Counted from the stretch's first letter, positions 18,105 through 27,472 are shown. The stretch: DNA of 64,000 nt from CAWGXG01 sp963826505 (GCA_963826505.1 CAWGXG010000007.1:496001-560000), one strand, 5' to 3'. Notes: generated by a model from the letters alone, not told the origin. Program-made: numbers and translations.

Positions 18105-18134
18105 ATTATACCGTAATCGAGCGACGTATGTCAC
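18105..18134 (-). promoter_or_regulatory. Promoter of the chlI/chlD gene
   Basis: The minus strand reads GTGACA (18134-18129), an 18-nt spacer, then TATAAT (18110-18105). The transcript would begin near 18098, about 45 nt before the GTG start. Confidence 0.6.
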
Positions 18135-18239
18135 GCTTGAATTTGGCTCTGGTGAGCCAATAGCTGCGCCGCGCACTACCTTCCACACCCAATTCTTCGC
18201 CTAATCCCCACCAATTCCCTGCAAACCCCAGGTGACCGT

Positions 18240-18267
18240 TTGATTCTTCTCTGACCAGTGTTATAAT
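18240..18267 (+). promoter_or_regulatory. Promoter of the S1 gene
   Basis: TTGATT (18240-18245), a 16-nt spacer and TATAAT (18262-18267) lie 36 nt before the ATG at 18304. Confidence 0.75.
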
Positions 18268-18303
18268 GCCCCCTGCACTCTAGAGTTCCGGAGAACGACT
18301 TTC

Positions 18304-19848
18304 ATGGCATCCAATACCCCGAACCCCGGTGACGACATGCAGCCTGACGATCTCATGCCCGAAACCGAGCACACGACTCCCGAAGCTCAACCTGAGCTGT
18401 CGGACATTAGCACCCCTCAGCCGGAAGCTGACGCTGCGCCTCAAGAGGACGTCGCGAGTGAAGAACTCGCCGCAGCGGACGAAGTTGCCGCGCTGAACCA
18501 CAATGAACCGGAAGACGATAAATCCCCCGAAGAAGAAGAGGAGGAGGAACCGGCAGAAACTGCCGAAAGTACTCCTTTCAAGCGCGGGGAAATCATCACC
18601 GGGCATGTGTTGTCTACCAGCCCCACCGAGGTTTTGGTCGATCTCGGTGACGGTGTAACCGGCCTGCTCGCCAGCCGCGAGTTGGAGCGCATGGACCGCG
18701 AGGCCCTGGAACTGCTCAAACCCGGCAGCGAAGTGACCGCGTTTGTGCTCAAGGCAAAAGGTGCCGACGGGCAGCCCGTGCTCTCTTTGGCGCGTGCCGA
18801 AGAAGAGAACAACTGGCGACTGGCCGAAACACACTTCCAGAACAAGGATGTGTATTTCACCAAAATCGCCGGGTACAACAAGGGCGGCTTGATTGTGCGC
18901 TTCGGCAAGGTGCGCGGTTTCGTACCAGCCAGCCAGGTGAGTCCCGAACGCCAGCAGCGCGCTGAAGGCCAGAGCCCCGAAGAACGGTGGGGATCGATGG
19001 TCGGTGAAGACATCGCGGTCAAGGTCGTCGAAATCGACCGCGCCCGCAACCGTCTGATCCTGTCTGAGCGCGCCGCCGCCCGCGAATGGCGCGAGCGCCA
19101 AAAAGCCCGCCTGTTGGAAACGCTGACCGTGGGCGAAACCCGCACAGGCGTGGTGATCAGCCTGGCCGATTTTGGTGCGTTCGTCGATCTGGGCGGAGCC
19201 GATGGTCTGGTCCACCTGACCGAAATGTCGTGGCGGCATGTCACGCACCCGCGCGAAGTGCTGCACGTCGGGCAGGAAGTCGAAGTGGACGTCATCAGCA
19301 TCGACCCGGTCCGCAAGCGCATTGGCCTCAGCATGAAGCGCCGCGAGCATGATCCGTGGGAAACCGTGCTGCGCAACTACAAAGTTGGGCAGTTGGTCCA
19401 GGCGACCGTCACCAAACTGACTAAGTTCGGCGCGTTTGCCCGGCTGGTGGACGCACCGGAGATCGAAGGGCTGATCCACATTTCCGAGCTGGCCGATTAC
19501 CGCGTGACGCATCCGCGTGAAGTCGTGCTGGTGGGCGACGTGTTGACCCTGCGCATTGTCAAGATCGAGCCGGACCAGCGCCGGTTGGGTCTGTCCTTGC
19601 GGCAGGTCGATTCGGCCAAGTACATGGATCAGGACTGGCAGATGATGAGCGGCGATCTGGGCGATGAGGCGCGCGCCGAAGACGACAGCGCGGCTGCCAA
19701 CTCCGAACCCACCGCATCCGATGCCCCGGCTCCTGATGTCGAGAGCGCGGCTGATGTCCAGGCTCCTGATGCCGATGACGATGGCGCGGCTGCCGACATT
19801 GCTCCTGATGTCCCAGACCCTGATCTTGACGACGACAACGCATCCTGA
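18304..19848 (+). CDS. rpsA: Ribosomal protein S1-like RNA-binding protein, four S1 domains
   Basis: The product is 514 residues. After an acidic, low-complexity N-terminus of about 95 residues there are four S1 (OB-fold) domains. The first starts at FKRGEIITGHV, the second at IAGYNKGGLIV, the third at VGETRTGVVISLADFGAF and the fourth at VGQLVQATVTKLTKFGAF. The third and fourth carry the classic pattern DGLVHLTEMSW / EGLIHISELADY, each followed by VTHPREV. Four domains is the usual number for S1 outside the Proteobacteria (which have six). The C-terminal 65 residues are again very acidic with Ala/Pro/Asp repeats. The expected role is mRNA binding on the 30S subunit. GGAG precedes the start, and a terminator lies at 19919-19951. 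Confidence 0.88.
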   Translation: MASNTPNPGDDMQPDDLMPETEHTTPEAQPELSDISTPQPEADAAPQEDVASEELAAADEVAALNHNEPEDDKSPEEEEEEEPAETAESTPFKRGEIITGHVLSTSPTEVLVDLGDGVTGLLASRELERMDREALELLKPGSEVTAFVLKAKGADGQPVLSLARAEEENNWRLAETHFQNKDVYFTKIAGYNKGGLIVRFGKVRGFVPASQVSPERQQRAEGQSPEERWGSMVGEDIAVKVVEIDRARNRLILSERAAAREWRERQKARLLETLTVGETRTGVVISLADFGAFVDLGGADGLVHLTEMSWRHVTHPREVLHVGQEVEVDVISIDPVRKRIGLSMKRREHDPWETVLRNYKVGQLVQATVTKLTKFGAFARLVDAPEIEGLIHISELADYRVTHPREVVLVGDVLTLRIVKIEPDQRRLGLSLRQVDSAKYMDQDWQMMSGDLGDEARAEDDSAAANSEPTASDAPAPDVESAADVQAPDADDDGAAADIAPDVPDPDLDDDNAS

Positions 19849-19918
19849 TCGAGGTTGCCACCTGTTGTCTCGGCCCGGCTGGTACGGTGCTTTTTGACCG
19901 GCGTAATTGACGTTGAGA

Positions 19919-19951
19919 GGTCCTGTCTCGTTTAAGCGAGACGGACCTTTT
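19919..19951 (+). terminator. Rho-independent terminator after the S1 gene
   Basis: GGTCC, a bulged T and GTCTCG (19919-19930) pair with CGAGAC and GGACC (19937-19947), followed by TTTT. Confidence 0.88.
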
Positions 19952-20154
19952 GCTGTATTATCTGATTATCGTTATGCTCTTTATGGCTCTTTATAGCGCC
20001 CGGCGACGCACACAGCTTTGGCTGTTCGCCCGCGCAACCAGGGCAAACGCAGGTCAGTTGCCCAGCGTGGCGCACCTTAAAAAACGGGTCTAGCACGTGT
20101 TCGGAGTCGAAACAAGTGCCTAATTTTTAACATAAAATTGATGATTTCCACTGG
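19952..20154. other. Spacer between S1 and clpC, no gene seen
   Basis: About 200 nt between the S1 terminator and the clpC promoter hold no convincing reading frame, tRNA or repeat. No CIRCE element (TTAGCACTC inverted repeat) or CtsR-like heptad repeat was found here or near the clpC start. Confidence 0.5.
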
Positions 20155-20181
20155 TTGATATAGCCACAACTCAACTAAAAT
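20155..20181 (+). promoter_or_regulatory. Probable promoter of clpC
   Basis: TTGATA (20155-20160), a 15-nt spacer (short) and TAAAAT (20176-20181). The leader to the ATG at 20311 would be about 120 nt long. Confidence 0.5.
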
Positions 20182-20310
20182 ACAATCAGACGCCCACAAC
20201 TTATTCTGGCTCGGCGCCCATTCACTGCGTTTTCCAAATAGCACTATGGAAGTCGTTTGATAACTGACGAACGCTGGTCTGCCAGAAACGGGGCTAGGAG
20301 AGATTGTACG

Positions 20311-22809
20311 ATGTCGAATAAAATGGAGCGCTTCACCCAACGCGCCCGACGCGTCCTGAGCCTGGCTCAGGAAGAGGCCGAACGCATGCAGCACAGCCAC
20401 ATCGGGACCGAGCACCTGCTGCTCGGTTTGATGCGAGAAGAAGGCGGCGTGGCTGGGCGCGTGCTGCGCGAATTGGGTCTGCGGCCCAGTCAGGTCGAGC
20501 AGATTGTGGAACGCTTGACCACTGGGAACAAACATCCCGGCGTAACGCGTATGGATTTGTCTCCGGCCACCAAGAAAGTCTTGGAGCTGGCGGTAGACGA
20601 AGCGCGGCGCATGGGACATCACTACATCGGCACCGAGCACCTGCTTTTGGGGTTGGTGCGAACCACAGACGGTGTCGCCGTAGATGTATTCAAGGAACTC
20701 AAGATCAGCCCGGACGAGATTCGCCGTCAGACGCGCCGCGTCCTGCAAGAGAATCCGCTGCAGCCGCCGCGTCGCACCCCCGAGACCTCGCAGGAACGCC
20801 CGGTGCGCGCCTCGGCCAAAACTCCGTTGGTCGACCAGCTCGCTACCGATCTGACGTCGCTGGCCGAACAAGGCAAGCTGGACCCGGTTATCGGGCGGCA
20901 GATGGAAATCGAGCGTGTGATCCAGATTCTCAGCCGCCGCCAGAAAAACAACCCGGCGCTGATCGGCGAGCCGGGTGTCGGCAAGACGGCCATCGTCGAA
21001 GGACTGGCGCAGCGTATCGTCGACCGTGACGCACCCGCCCCGCTGTTGGGTAAACGCGTGTTGCAGCTCGATGTCGGCTCGCTGGTGGCCGGGACGATGT
21101 ATCGCGGCCAGTTCGAGGAACGCCTCAAGCGCGTCATCGAAGAACTGAAGCAGGCCGACAGCATCCTGTTCATCGACGAGGTGCACATGCTGGTTGGCGC
21201 GGGATCGGCGGGCAGCAGTGTGGACGCTGCCAACATCCTCAAACCGGCGCTGGCGCGCGGTGAGCTGCAATGCATCGGTGCGACCACGCTGGAGGAGTAT
21301 CGCAAGCACATCGAAAACGATGCTGCGCTCGAACGCCGCTTCCAAAAGGTGATGGTCGAAGAACCGACCATCGAGGAAACCATTGAAATTTTGCATGGCA
21401 TTCGCCAGCCGTATGAAGAACATCATAACCTGGACATCACGGACGCAGCCATCGAGGCGGCAGCCAATCTGTCGGCGCGCTATGTGCCCGATCGCTTCCT
21501 GCCCGATAAGGCCATCGATCTAATCGATGAAGGCGCGAGCCGCGTGCGGATGTACAAATCACCGGAGTCCTCGCGCGTCAAGCGGCTCGAATCCGAGCTG
21601 GCTGCTGCCCGCGAAGACCTGGAAATCATGCTGGAAGATCTTACCGAGGACGAGCGCACCAGCATTCAGGACCGCGTCACCGACCTGGAAAGCTCGCTGA
21701 CGGATATGTCGCGCCATTGGGACCCGGTCAGCAAGCGCGCCCGCCTGACGGCGGACGACGTGGCCGAGGTGGTCGGCATGTGGACCGGCATCCCCGTGAC
21801 CACTATCGCTGTGGAAGAATCCGAGCGCCTGCTGCAAATGGAAGAAGAACTCCACAAGCGCATCGTCGGCCAAAACGAGGCCATCGAAGCGATCAGCAAG
21901 GCGGTTCGCCGCGCGCGCGCTGGTCTGAAGGACCCGCGCCGCCCGATCGGATCGTTCATTTTCCTGGGGCCGACCGGCGTCGGCAAGAGCGAGCTGACCA
22001 AAGTGCTGGCCGAATTCCTGTTCGGCAGCGAAGACGCCCTGGTCCAGCTCGACATGAGCGAGTTCATGGAACGGCACAACGTCGCACGTCTGACGGGAGC
22101 GCCGCCCGGTTATGTGGGCTATGAAGACGCCGGGCAGCTCACCGAAGCGTTGCGCCGTCGTCCGTACAGCATTGTCGTGTTCGACGAGATCGAAAAAGCG
22201 CATCCGGAAACCTTCAACATGCTGCTCCAAATCATGGAAGAGGGCCACCTGTCGGACGCACGCGGTCGCCGGGTCGATTTCCGCAACGCGCTCATCATCA
22301 TGACCAGCAACATCGGCGCGGAAATGATCAAGCGCGGCACGTCGCTGGGGTTCGGCGGCACACCCTCCGACGACTCCAAGACGCTGGATCAGGATTACTC
22401 CGAAATGCGCAAGACCGTGATGGAAAGCCTGCGCCGCGCCTTCCGGCCCGAGTTCCTCAACCGTGTCGACGCGACCATCGTCTTCCGGTCGCTGTCGAAG
22501 GAAGAAATCGGCGAGATTGTCGAGCTGGAAATCAAGAAAGTGAACGAACGGCTGGAAGAACGCGCGATGGCGGTGTCACTGACCGACGCGGCCCGCAAGT
22601 ACCTGGCCGACAAAGGCTACGATCCCGACTTCGGCGCGCGCCCGCTGCGCCGCCTGATCACCAGCATGGTCGAGGATCGCCTCTCGGATGTCATCCTGTC
22701 AGGCGACATCAAGCTCGGCAGCACCGTCCAGGTGGACTACGATACTGACAGCGAGGAGATCACGTTCACCGAGATACAACCCGTCGATCCGGTCGGCACT
22801 CCGGCCTGA
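20311..22809 (+). CDS. clpC: ClpC-type AAA+ unfoldase of the Clp protease
   Basis: The product is 832 residues. The ATG at 20311 has AGGAG upstream; the frame is open from 20257 but has no such site there. Order: double Clp-N domain (two repeats with HIGTEHLLLGL and HYIGTEHLLLGL), AAA-1 (Walker A GEPGVGKTA near 220, FIDEVHMLVGAG), a coiled middle domain (RVKRLESELAAAREDLEIML), AAA-2 (Walker A GPTGVGKSE near 553, VVFDEIEKAHPE) and the C-terminal D2-small domain. The tripeptide LGF in RGTSLGFGG sits where the ClpP-docking loop is expected, so it should feed substrates to ClpP. No mcsA/mcsB/ctsR genes flank it. A terminator follows at 22837-22867. Confidence 0.95.
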   Translation: MSNKMERFTQRARRVLSLAQEEAERMQHSHIGTEHLLLGLMREEGGVAGRVLRELGLRPSQVEQIVERLTTGNKHPGVTRMDLSPATKKVLELAVDEARRMGHHYIGTEHLLLGLVRTTDGVAVDVFKELKISPDEIRRQTRRVLQENPLQPPRRTPETSQERPVRASAKTPLVDQLATDLTSLAEQGKLDPVIGRQMEIERVIQILSRRQKNNPALIGEPGVGKTAIVEGLAQRIVDRDAPAPLLGKRVLQLDVGSLVAGTMYRGQFEERLKRVIEELKQADSILFIDEVHMLVGAGSAGSSVDAANILKPALARGELQCIGATTLEEYRKHIENDAALERRFQKVMVEEPTIEETIEILHGIRQPYEEHHNLDITDAAIEAAANLSARYVPDRFLPDKAIDLIDEGASRVRMYKSPESSRVKRLESELAAAREDLEIMLEDLTEDERTSIQDRVTDLESSLTDMSRHWDPVSKRARLTADDVAEVVGMWTGIPVTTIAVEESERLLQMEEELHKRIVGQNEAIEAISKAVRRARAGLKDPRRPIGSFIFLGPTGVGKSELTKVLAEFLFGSEDALVQLDMSEFMERHNVARLTGAPPGYVGYEDAGQLTEALRRRPYSIVVFDEIEKAHPETFNMLLQIMEEGHLSDARGRRVDFRNALIIMTSNIGAEMIKRGTSLGFGGTPSDDSKTLDQDYSEMRKTVMESLRRAFRPEFLNRVDATIVFRSLSKEEIGEIVELEIKKVNERLEERAMAVSLTDAARKYLADKGYDPDFGARPLRRLITSMVEDRLSDVILSGDIKLGSTVQVDYDTDSEEITFTEIQPVDPVGTPA

Positions 22810-22836
22810 TCGCCCGGCTCAAGCACCAGTTACAGA

Positions 22837-22867
22837 GCGGTTCTCGCCAGTCGAGAGCCGCTTTTTT
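22837..22867 (+). terminator. Rho-independent terminator after clpC
   Basis: GCGGTTCTCG (22837-22846) pairs with CGAGAGCCGC (22852-22861; one G-T pair) across a 5-nt loop, followed by TTTTTT. Confidence 0.93.
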
Positions 22868-22945
22868 ATATTAGACACATTTTCTGGAAATAGATTATGA
22901 TTAGGAAAAGCGGGAAAATGAATTCTTTAACATAAACAGTCGTGT

Positions 22946-22951
22946 TATAAT
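22946..22951 (+). promoter_or_regulatory. -10 element upstream of the response-regulator gene
   Basis: TATAAT lies 60 nt before the ATG at 23012, in a locally AT-rich stretch. No clear -35 is seen at the right distance. Confidence 0.45.
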
Positions 22952-23011
22952 GGTCAACAATTGCAGGATAAGGACGAGTGACGCCCAGGGCCGAGTGAGT
23001 GGGGGAGCAGT

Positions 23012-23398
23012 ATGGCGTATTCGATCTTGATCGTGGACGATGATAGAGAGCTGCGCGTGCTCTACCGTACCGTGCTTGAGCGGGCAGGGCACGTGGTTGA
23101 CGAAGCAGCTAACGGGGCCGAAGCGCTCAAATATCTGATGACGCGCACGCCGGATGTGATCGTCATGGATATGTTGATGCCGATGTTGGGTGGCGAGGCC
23201 GTTATGAAACGCATTCGCCAGATGCCCTCTTTGCGTGAAGTGCGGATCGTGGTTCTCACCGCGTATCCGCGTTTTCGTGATTCCGCGTTGTACCTTCAGG
23301 CCGATGCTTTTCTGGTGAAGCCCGTTCGCCCACAGCAGATCGTCCAGGCCGTGGAGGGAACTTCAGAAACCAGCGACGAACCCGAAGAAGAAGAATAA
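23012..23398 (+). CDS. Single-domain response regulator (CheY-like receiver)
   Basis: The product is 128 residues: a receiver domain with a short acidic tail (DEPEEEE). The acidic pocket is DDD at 9-11, the phospho-acceptor is Asp53 in VMDMLMP, and the switch residues are Thr83 (VVLTAYP) and Lys103 (LVKP). There is no DNA-binding or enzymatic output domain, so it must act by protein contact or as a phosphate relay. No kinase is adjacent; the nearest is the PAS-GAF histidine kinase at 28482-30587, but pairing is only a guess. Confidence 0.92.
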   Translation: MAYSILIVDDDRELRVLYRTVLERAGHVVDEAANGAEALKYLMTRTPDVIVMDMLMPMLGGEAVMKRIRQMPSLREVRIVVLTAYPRFRDSALYLQADAFLVKPVRPQQIVQAVEGTSETSDEPEEEE

Positions 23399-23553
23399 AT
23401 CGAGCCCATGTCCGCGCGGGCGTGGGTAACCCGAAACTTCAGCAGCCTGGAAGATGCCCCCGGCATTCGCTCTCTGGATGGATGCTTTCGCCTGGGTGCA
23501 GCGTGGGATACAATACCCCCCATGTATTCAACGACTTTCAGGGAGCCTCTTTT

Positions 23554-24549
23554 GTGAATTTGTCCCAAGAATTAGAAATCATTAAGACGGTCGCGCGTAT
23601 GGCGGCGGGCGTCTGCCAGAGCATCCAGGCCGAGCTGGTGTCGCCCGCGCAAAAAGATGGGCGCGAGCCGGTCACTATCGCCGATTATGCGTCGCAGGCG
23701 ATCATCGGTTACGCGCTGGCCGAAAACTTCCCCGACGACGCCGTTCTGGCCGAAGAGCGGTCAGAAGAATTTATGCTGCTGCTGTCCGACCGCCAGCGCT
23801 CGCTGGTGCAGCGCTATGTCACAGACGCCATCGGCGGTTATGTGTTCGAGGAACAGGTCTGCGCCTGGCTGGATTTTGGTCGCGGCAAAGAGGCCGCGCG
23901 CACCTGGATCGTGGATCCCATCGATGGCACCAAGGGCTTTTTGCGCAACGGCCATTACTGTGTAGCGGTCGCCATGCTAAGTGGTGGCGAGCCGGTTCTG
24001 GGCGTGCTGGCGAGTCCGGGTTTTTACATGGACGCCGAGTTTGCGCCTGAAGACGAAGCCGTGCGCGCTAACGGTGTGCTAACCTATGCCTATCGCGGCA
24101 GCGGCGCGTACCGTGAAGAATTATTCGGCGGCCCGCGCGAGCCGATCCAGGTCTCCCGGGCCACCGATCCAACTACGGCGCGCGTGCTGACCAGCTTCGA
24201 AACCGCCCACATGGATGTCGAGTTGTTGGGCCGCATCACCCGGCGCTTGGGCCGCACGCCGGAAGCGCCGCAGCGCGGCGTGGACAGCCAGGATAAATAC
24301 GCCATGATCGCCACCGGGCAGGACGATATTTTCCTGCGCGCCACGCCTGACCCGCGCTACCACGAGAAACTGTGGGATCACGCGGCGGGCTATGCCATCG
24401 TCACCGAGGCGGGCGGACGTGTGAGCGACCTCAATGGCAAGCCGCTGGATTGGGCCTCCGGCACGCGCATGGAAAGCAACGACGGTGTGCTGGTCACTAA
24501 TCGTTTCCTGCACGACACCGTGCTCGAAGCTATCGCCAAGGTGCGGTGA
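23554..24549 (+). CDS. Inositol-monophosphatase-family phosphatase, probably 3'(2'),5'-bisphosphate nucleotidase
   Basis: The product is 331 residues, starting at GTG 23554 (GGGAG 8 nt upstream). It belongs to the Li+-sensitive, Mg2+-dependent FIG/IMPase superfamily. The metal motifs are AEERSEE (first Glu pair), WIVDPIDGTKGF (Asp-Pro-Ile-Asp-Gly-Thr) and LWDHAAGYAIVTEAGG. The HAL2/CysQ-like features are the KDGREPVTIADYASQAII start and the long insertion between the first two motifs (VTDAIGGYVFEEQV). HAL2-type enzymes turn 3'-phosphoadenosine 5'-phosphate into AMP in sulfate assimilation. No sulfur genes are adjacent, so an inositol phosphatase role is not excluded. Confidence 0.85.
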   Translation: MNLSQELEIIKTVARMAAGVCQSIQAELVSPAQKDGREPVTIADYASQAIIGYALAENFPDDAVLAEERSEEFMLLLSDRQRSLVQRYVTDAIGGYVFEEQVCAWLDFGRGKEAARTWIVDPIDGTKGFLRNGHYCVAVAMLSGGEPVLGVLASPGFYMDAEFAPEDEAVRANGVLTYAYRGSGAYREELFGGPREPIQVSRATDPTTARVLTSFETAHMDVELLGRITRRLGRTPEAPQRGVDSQDKYAMIATGQDDIFLRATPDPRYHEKLWDHAAGYAIVTEAGGRVSDLNGKPLDWASGTRMESNDGVLVTNRFLHDTVLEAIAKVR

Positions 24550-24581
24550 GCCGTGGCCGGATCGGATCGTGAGAGAAACCC

Positions 24582-25721
24582 GTGATCGCCGCTGACGCCC
24601 GACCGATCCTCACTCCCGATCAGCCCGCCCGGCTGGCGAAAGTGTACGTCGAACCGACCAGCCGCTGCAATCTCGCCTGCCGCACCTGCATGCGCGGCGC
24701 GTGGGGCGAGCCGTTGGGCGATATGACCGCGGCCACGTTCGATGATCTGCTCGACAGCCTGTCCGCGCTCGATCCGGTCCCGGAGGTGTTCTTCGGCGGG
24801 ATCGGGGAGCCGCTGTTTCATCCCGACAGTGTGCGGATGGTCGCGCGCGCCAAAGCGTTGGGCGCGTCCGTTGAACTGATCAGCAATGGCACCTTGCTCA
24901 CCGCTACCCGTTCGCGCGCGCTGATGGATGCCGGATTGGATGTGTTGTGGGTGTCGCTGGATGGTGCGACCCCGGCCAGTTATGAAGACGTGCGGCAGGG
25001 CGCGGCGCTCAGCCGCGTATTGGATAACCTGACGCAGTTTGCCGGACTGCGCGGGGCGAATGGTCCCGAAATTGGGATTGCGTTCGTCGCCATGCGGCGC
25101 AACCTGGACGATCTGCCCGCGCTGCTGCATCTGGCGCGAGACCTGGGCGCGTCGCGTTTCATGGTGACGAATGTGCTGCCCTATACGCCGTCCATGTGCG
25201 CGGAAGTGCTCTACGCGCGCGCCCTGTGCAACAGCGACGATCTGCCCATGCGCGATCTGCCGCATTTCTTCCTGCCGCGCATGGACCGGGCGGCGCTCGC
25301 CAATCCGGCCCTGCGCGCCGCATTAGGCGAGGAATGGGGTGTCACCGTTAACGGCGGCGGCGCGCGGGCGCAGATCAACACCTGTCCGTTTGTCGAAAGC
25401 GGCGTGTTAGCGGTCGGTTGGGATGGTGGGATCAGCCCGTGCCTGCCGCTGCTGCACACGCACACCGGCTATTTGCACGGCTGCGAGCGGCTGTCGCGCC
25501 GTTGGGTGATGGGTCAGCTCGGCATACACACGCTGGACGAAATATGGCGCGCGCCAGACTATCGCGACTTTCGCGCCGCGGTGCAGGAGTTCGATTTCTC
25601 GCCCTGCACTTTGTGCGACGGCTGTTTGCTCTCAGAAACAAATGACGCAGATTGTTATGGCAGCACCTTTCCGACCTGTGGGGGCTGCTTGTGGGCACAA
25701 GGCGTAATCCGCTGCCCGTGA
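24582..25721 (+). CDS. Radical SAM protein with C-terminal cysteine-rich (SPASM-like) region
   Basis: The product is 379 residues from a GTG start. The radical SAM motif is CNLACRTC (Cys29, Cys33, Cys36), followed by FFGGIGEPLFHPD, which is the usual GGE-type SAM-binding strand. The C-terminal part has many cysteines (CPF, SPCLP, CTLCDGCLL, DCYGSTFPTCGGC) that fit auxiliary Fe-S clusters of the SPASM/Twitch type. This layout is found in peptide-modifying and cofactor-maturing enzymes, including maturases of tungsten oxidoreductases. I see no precursor peptide and no tungsten enzyme gene here, so the substrate is unknown. It starts 32 nt after the phosphatase gene. Confidence 0.85.
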   Translation: MIAADARPILTPDQPARLAKVYVEPTSRCNLACRTCMRGAWGEPLGDMTAATFDDLLDSLSALDPVPEVFFGGIGEPLFHPDSVRMVARAKALGASVELISNGTLLTATRSRALMDAGLDVLWVSLDGATPASYEDVRQGAALSRVLDNLTQFAGLRGANGPEIGIAFVAMRRNLDDLPALLHLARDLGASRFMVTNVLPYTPSMCAEVLYARALCNSDDLPMRDLPHFFLPRMDRAALANPALRAALGEEWGVTVNGGGARAQINTCPFVESGVLAVGWDGGISPCLPLLHTHTGYLHGCERLSRRWVMGQLGIHTLDEIWRAPDYRDFRAAVQEFDFSPCTLCDGCLLSETNDADCYGSTFPTCGGCLWAQGVIRCP

Positions 25722-25780
25722 TGCTCCATCCCCCACGCGCGCGGACCCGGCGGCTGCCCTAGACGGGTTAGGCAACACAC

Positions 25781-27022
25781 ATGACCGAACCAATCCGCAT
25801 GCTGCATTTCGCTGATGTCCACATCGGCATGGAAAATTACGGGCGCACCGATCCGCAGACCGGCGTATCCTCGCGCGTGGTGGACTTTCTGCACCGCCTG
25901 GATGAGATGATCGATTACGCGCGGGCGCACGAGGTCGATCTGGCGATTTTCGCCGGGGATGCCTTCAAGTCACGCAGCCCAACGCCCACCTTTCAACGCG
26001 AGTTCGCCTTTCGCATCCGTGACCTGGCAGAGCTATGCCCGGTCGTGATGCTGGTCGGCAACCACGACTTGCCGTCATTGGAGCGGCGCGCCTCAAGCAT
26101 CGAGATTTACGAAACGCTCCAGGTGCCCAATACGATCCTGGGGCGCGATTATGCCCTGCAAGAAGTCCAGACCCGGCGCGGCCCGGTCGTAGTCGGCACC
26201 GCGCCTTACCCGGTGCGTTACCACCTGCTGCGCGACGTGGTGATCCCCCACAACAAAACTATCGGCGAGATCGATGTGCTGCTGGAAGACGAGCTGACGG
26301 CGCGTCTCGCCGCGTTGAACGCAGGCGCGCGCGCATCGGGGGATGTGCCACGCGTGTTGACGGGCCATTTCAGCGTGGCGGGCGCGCTGGTTAGCAGCGA
26401 GCGCAGTGTCATGCTGGGGCGCGACGTGCTGGTTATGCTCAGCGCCCTCGCCGATCCCGCCTGGGATTACGTCGCGCTGGGTCATATCCACAAACATCAA
26501 TGTCTCACGCTGGGGCGCGAGGACGTGCCGCCTGTAGTGTACAGCGGCAGCCTGGAACGCATCGACTTTGGCGAAGAAGCCGATCCCAAGGGTTTTGTGT
26601 GGGTGGAGCTTGAACGAGGCAACACGCGCTGGGACTTCATCGAAGTGGGCGCGCGCCCATTCGTGACGCTGCGCGTCGACGTGCGCGCCAACGGTCGCCC
26701 CACCCAGACGGTGATCGAACAGATCGCCCGCCACGATCTGAGCGATGCGGTCGTGCGCGTGATCATCACCGCCGATCCCGAAGCGGACGCCCTGCTGCAA
26801 GAGCGCGAAATTTTCGCCGCGCTGAAGGACGCCGGAGCCAACCACGTCGCCGCCATCCAGCGCAGCGTCGAGCGCCCGGTGCGGCTGCGGTTGGGCACGT
26901 CACCGGAAGGGCTGACCGCCGAAGAACTGCTCGAACGCTATCTTCAGGCGCACGAAGTCCCGCCCGATCGTATGGCGGTGCTGCTCGACCATGCCCGGAA
27001 AATCTTCACGCCGGAGGACTGA
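25781..27022 (+). CDS. sbcD: SbcD/Mre11-type DNA nuclease subunit
   Basis: The product is 413 residues. Metallophosphoesterase motifs appear in order: HFADVHIG (Asp12, His14), FAGDAFKS, VGNHDLPS, LTGHFSV and LGHIHKHQ. These form the two-Mn site of the SbcD/Mre11 nuclease. With SbcC it forms the complex that cuts hairpins and processes double-strand ends. The partner gene is not adjacent but 3.6 kb downstream (30628-33203), with three genes between them on the same strand. Confidence 0.93.
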   Translation: MTEPIRMLHFADVHIGMENYGRTDPQTGVSSRVVDFLHRLDEMIDYARAHEVDLAIFAGDAFKSRSPTPTFQREFAFRIRDLAELCPVVMLVGNHDLPSLERRASSIEIYETLQVPNTILGRDYALQEVQTRRGPVVVGTAPYPVRYHLLRDVVIPHNKTIGEIDVLLEDELTARLAALNAGARASGDVPRVLTGHFSVAGALVSSERSVMLGRDVLVMLSALADPAWDYVALGHIHKHQCLTLGREDVPPVVYSGSLERIDFGEEADPKGFVWVELERGNTRWDFIEVGARPFVTLRVDVRANGRPTQTVIEQIARHDLSDAVVRVIITADPEADALLQEREIFAALKDAGANHVAAIQRSVERPVRLRLGTSPEGLTAEELLERYLQAHEVPPDRMAVLLDHARKIFTPED

Positions 27023-27027
27023 ACCCG

Positions 27028-27465
27028 ATGTGGCGGGAACGGATGACCGCACAAGCACCGGACTGGATGTTGGCCGACCCGGCCACTCCCACCCAGATCG
27101 CGCAGGTGGAGGCAGCGCTGGGCGTCACGCTGCCGCCCGATCTCGCCAGCCTGCTGGCCGAATGCAACGGCGTAATCGACGGCACCGGTACGCACCTGAT
27201 CTGGACCGTAGAACGCATGGAGCGTGACAATCTCGCGCTGCGGCGCGATCCGGAGTTCGCCGAAATGTACATGCCGTTCGACGCACTGCTATTCTTCGGC
27301 GACGTAGGCAACGGCGACCAGTGGGCATTCGCCATCGTCGCGAGCGTCGTGCGTCCCCGTGATATTTTCTGGTGGAGTCACGAAAACGACAGCCGGACGT
27401 GGGCCATATATGGGCTGAAAGCTTACCTTGAGGCGGCGGCTAAGGGCGGCACATTGAGGTTCTAA
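27028..27465 (+). CDS. SMI1/KNR4-family protein
   Basis: The product is 145 residues starting 5 nt after sbcD. It has the SMI1/KNR4 (SUKH) fold pattern: PTQIAQVEAALGVTLPPDL, LLAECNGV, DALLFFGDVGNGDQWAF, and a C-terminal YLEAAAK helix. Proteins of this superfamily are often immunity proteins against contact-dependent or polymorphic toxins, but many are housekeeping scaffolds. No toxin gene is next to it, so an immunity role is not supported here. Confidence 0.82.
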   Translation: MWRERMTAQAPDWMLADPATPTQIAQVEAALGVTLPPDLASLLAECNGVIDGTGTHLIWTVERMERDNLALRRDPEFAEMYMPFDALLFFGDVGNGDQWAFAIVASVVRPRDIFWWSHENDSRTWAIYGLKAYLEAAAKGGTLRF

Positions 27466-27472
27466 ATAACGC

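Noticed and set aside
27028..27465. An immunity protein of a polymorphic toxin system
   Set aside because: No toxin, repeat-rich secreted protein or other immunity gene is adjacent; the SMI1/KNR4 fold alone does not prove it.
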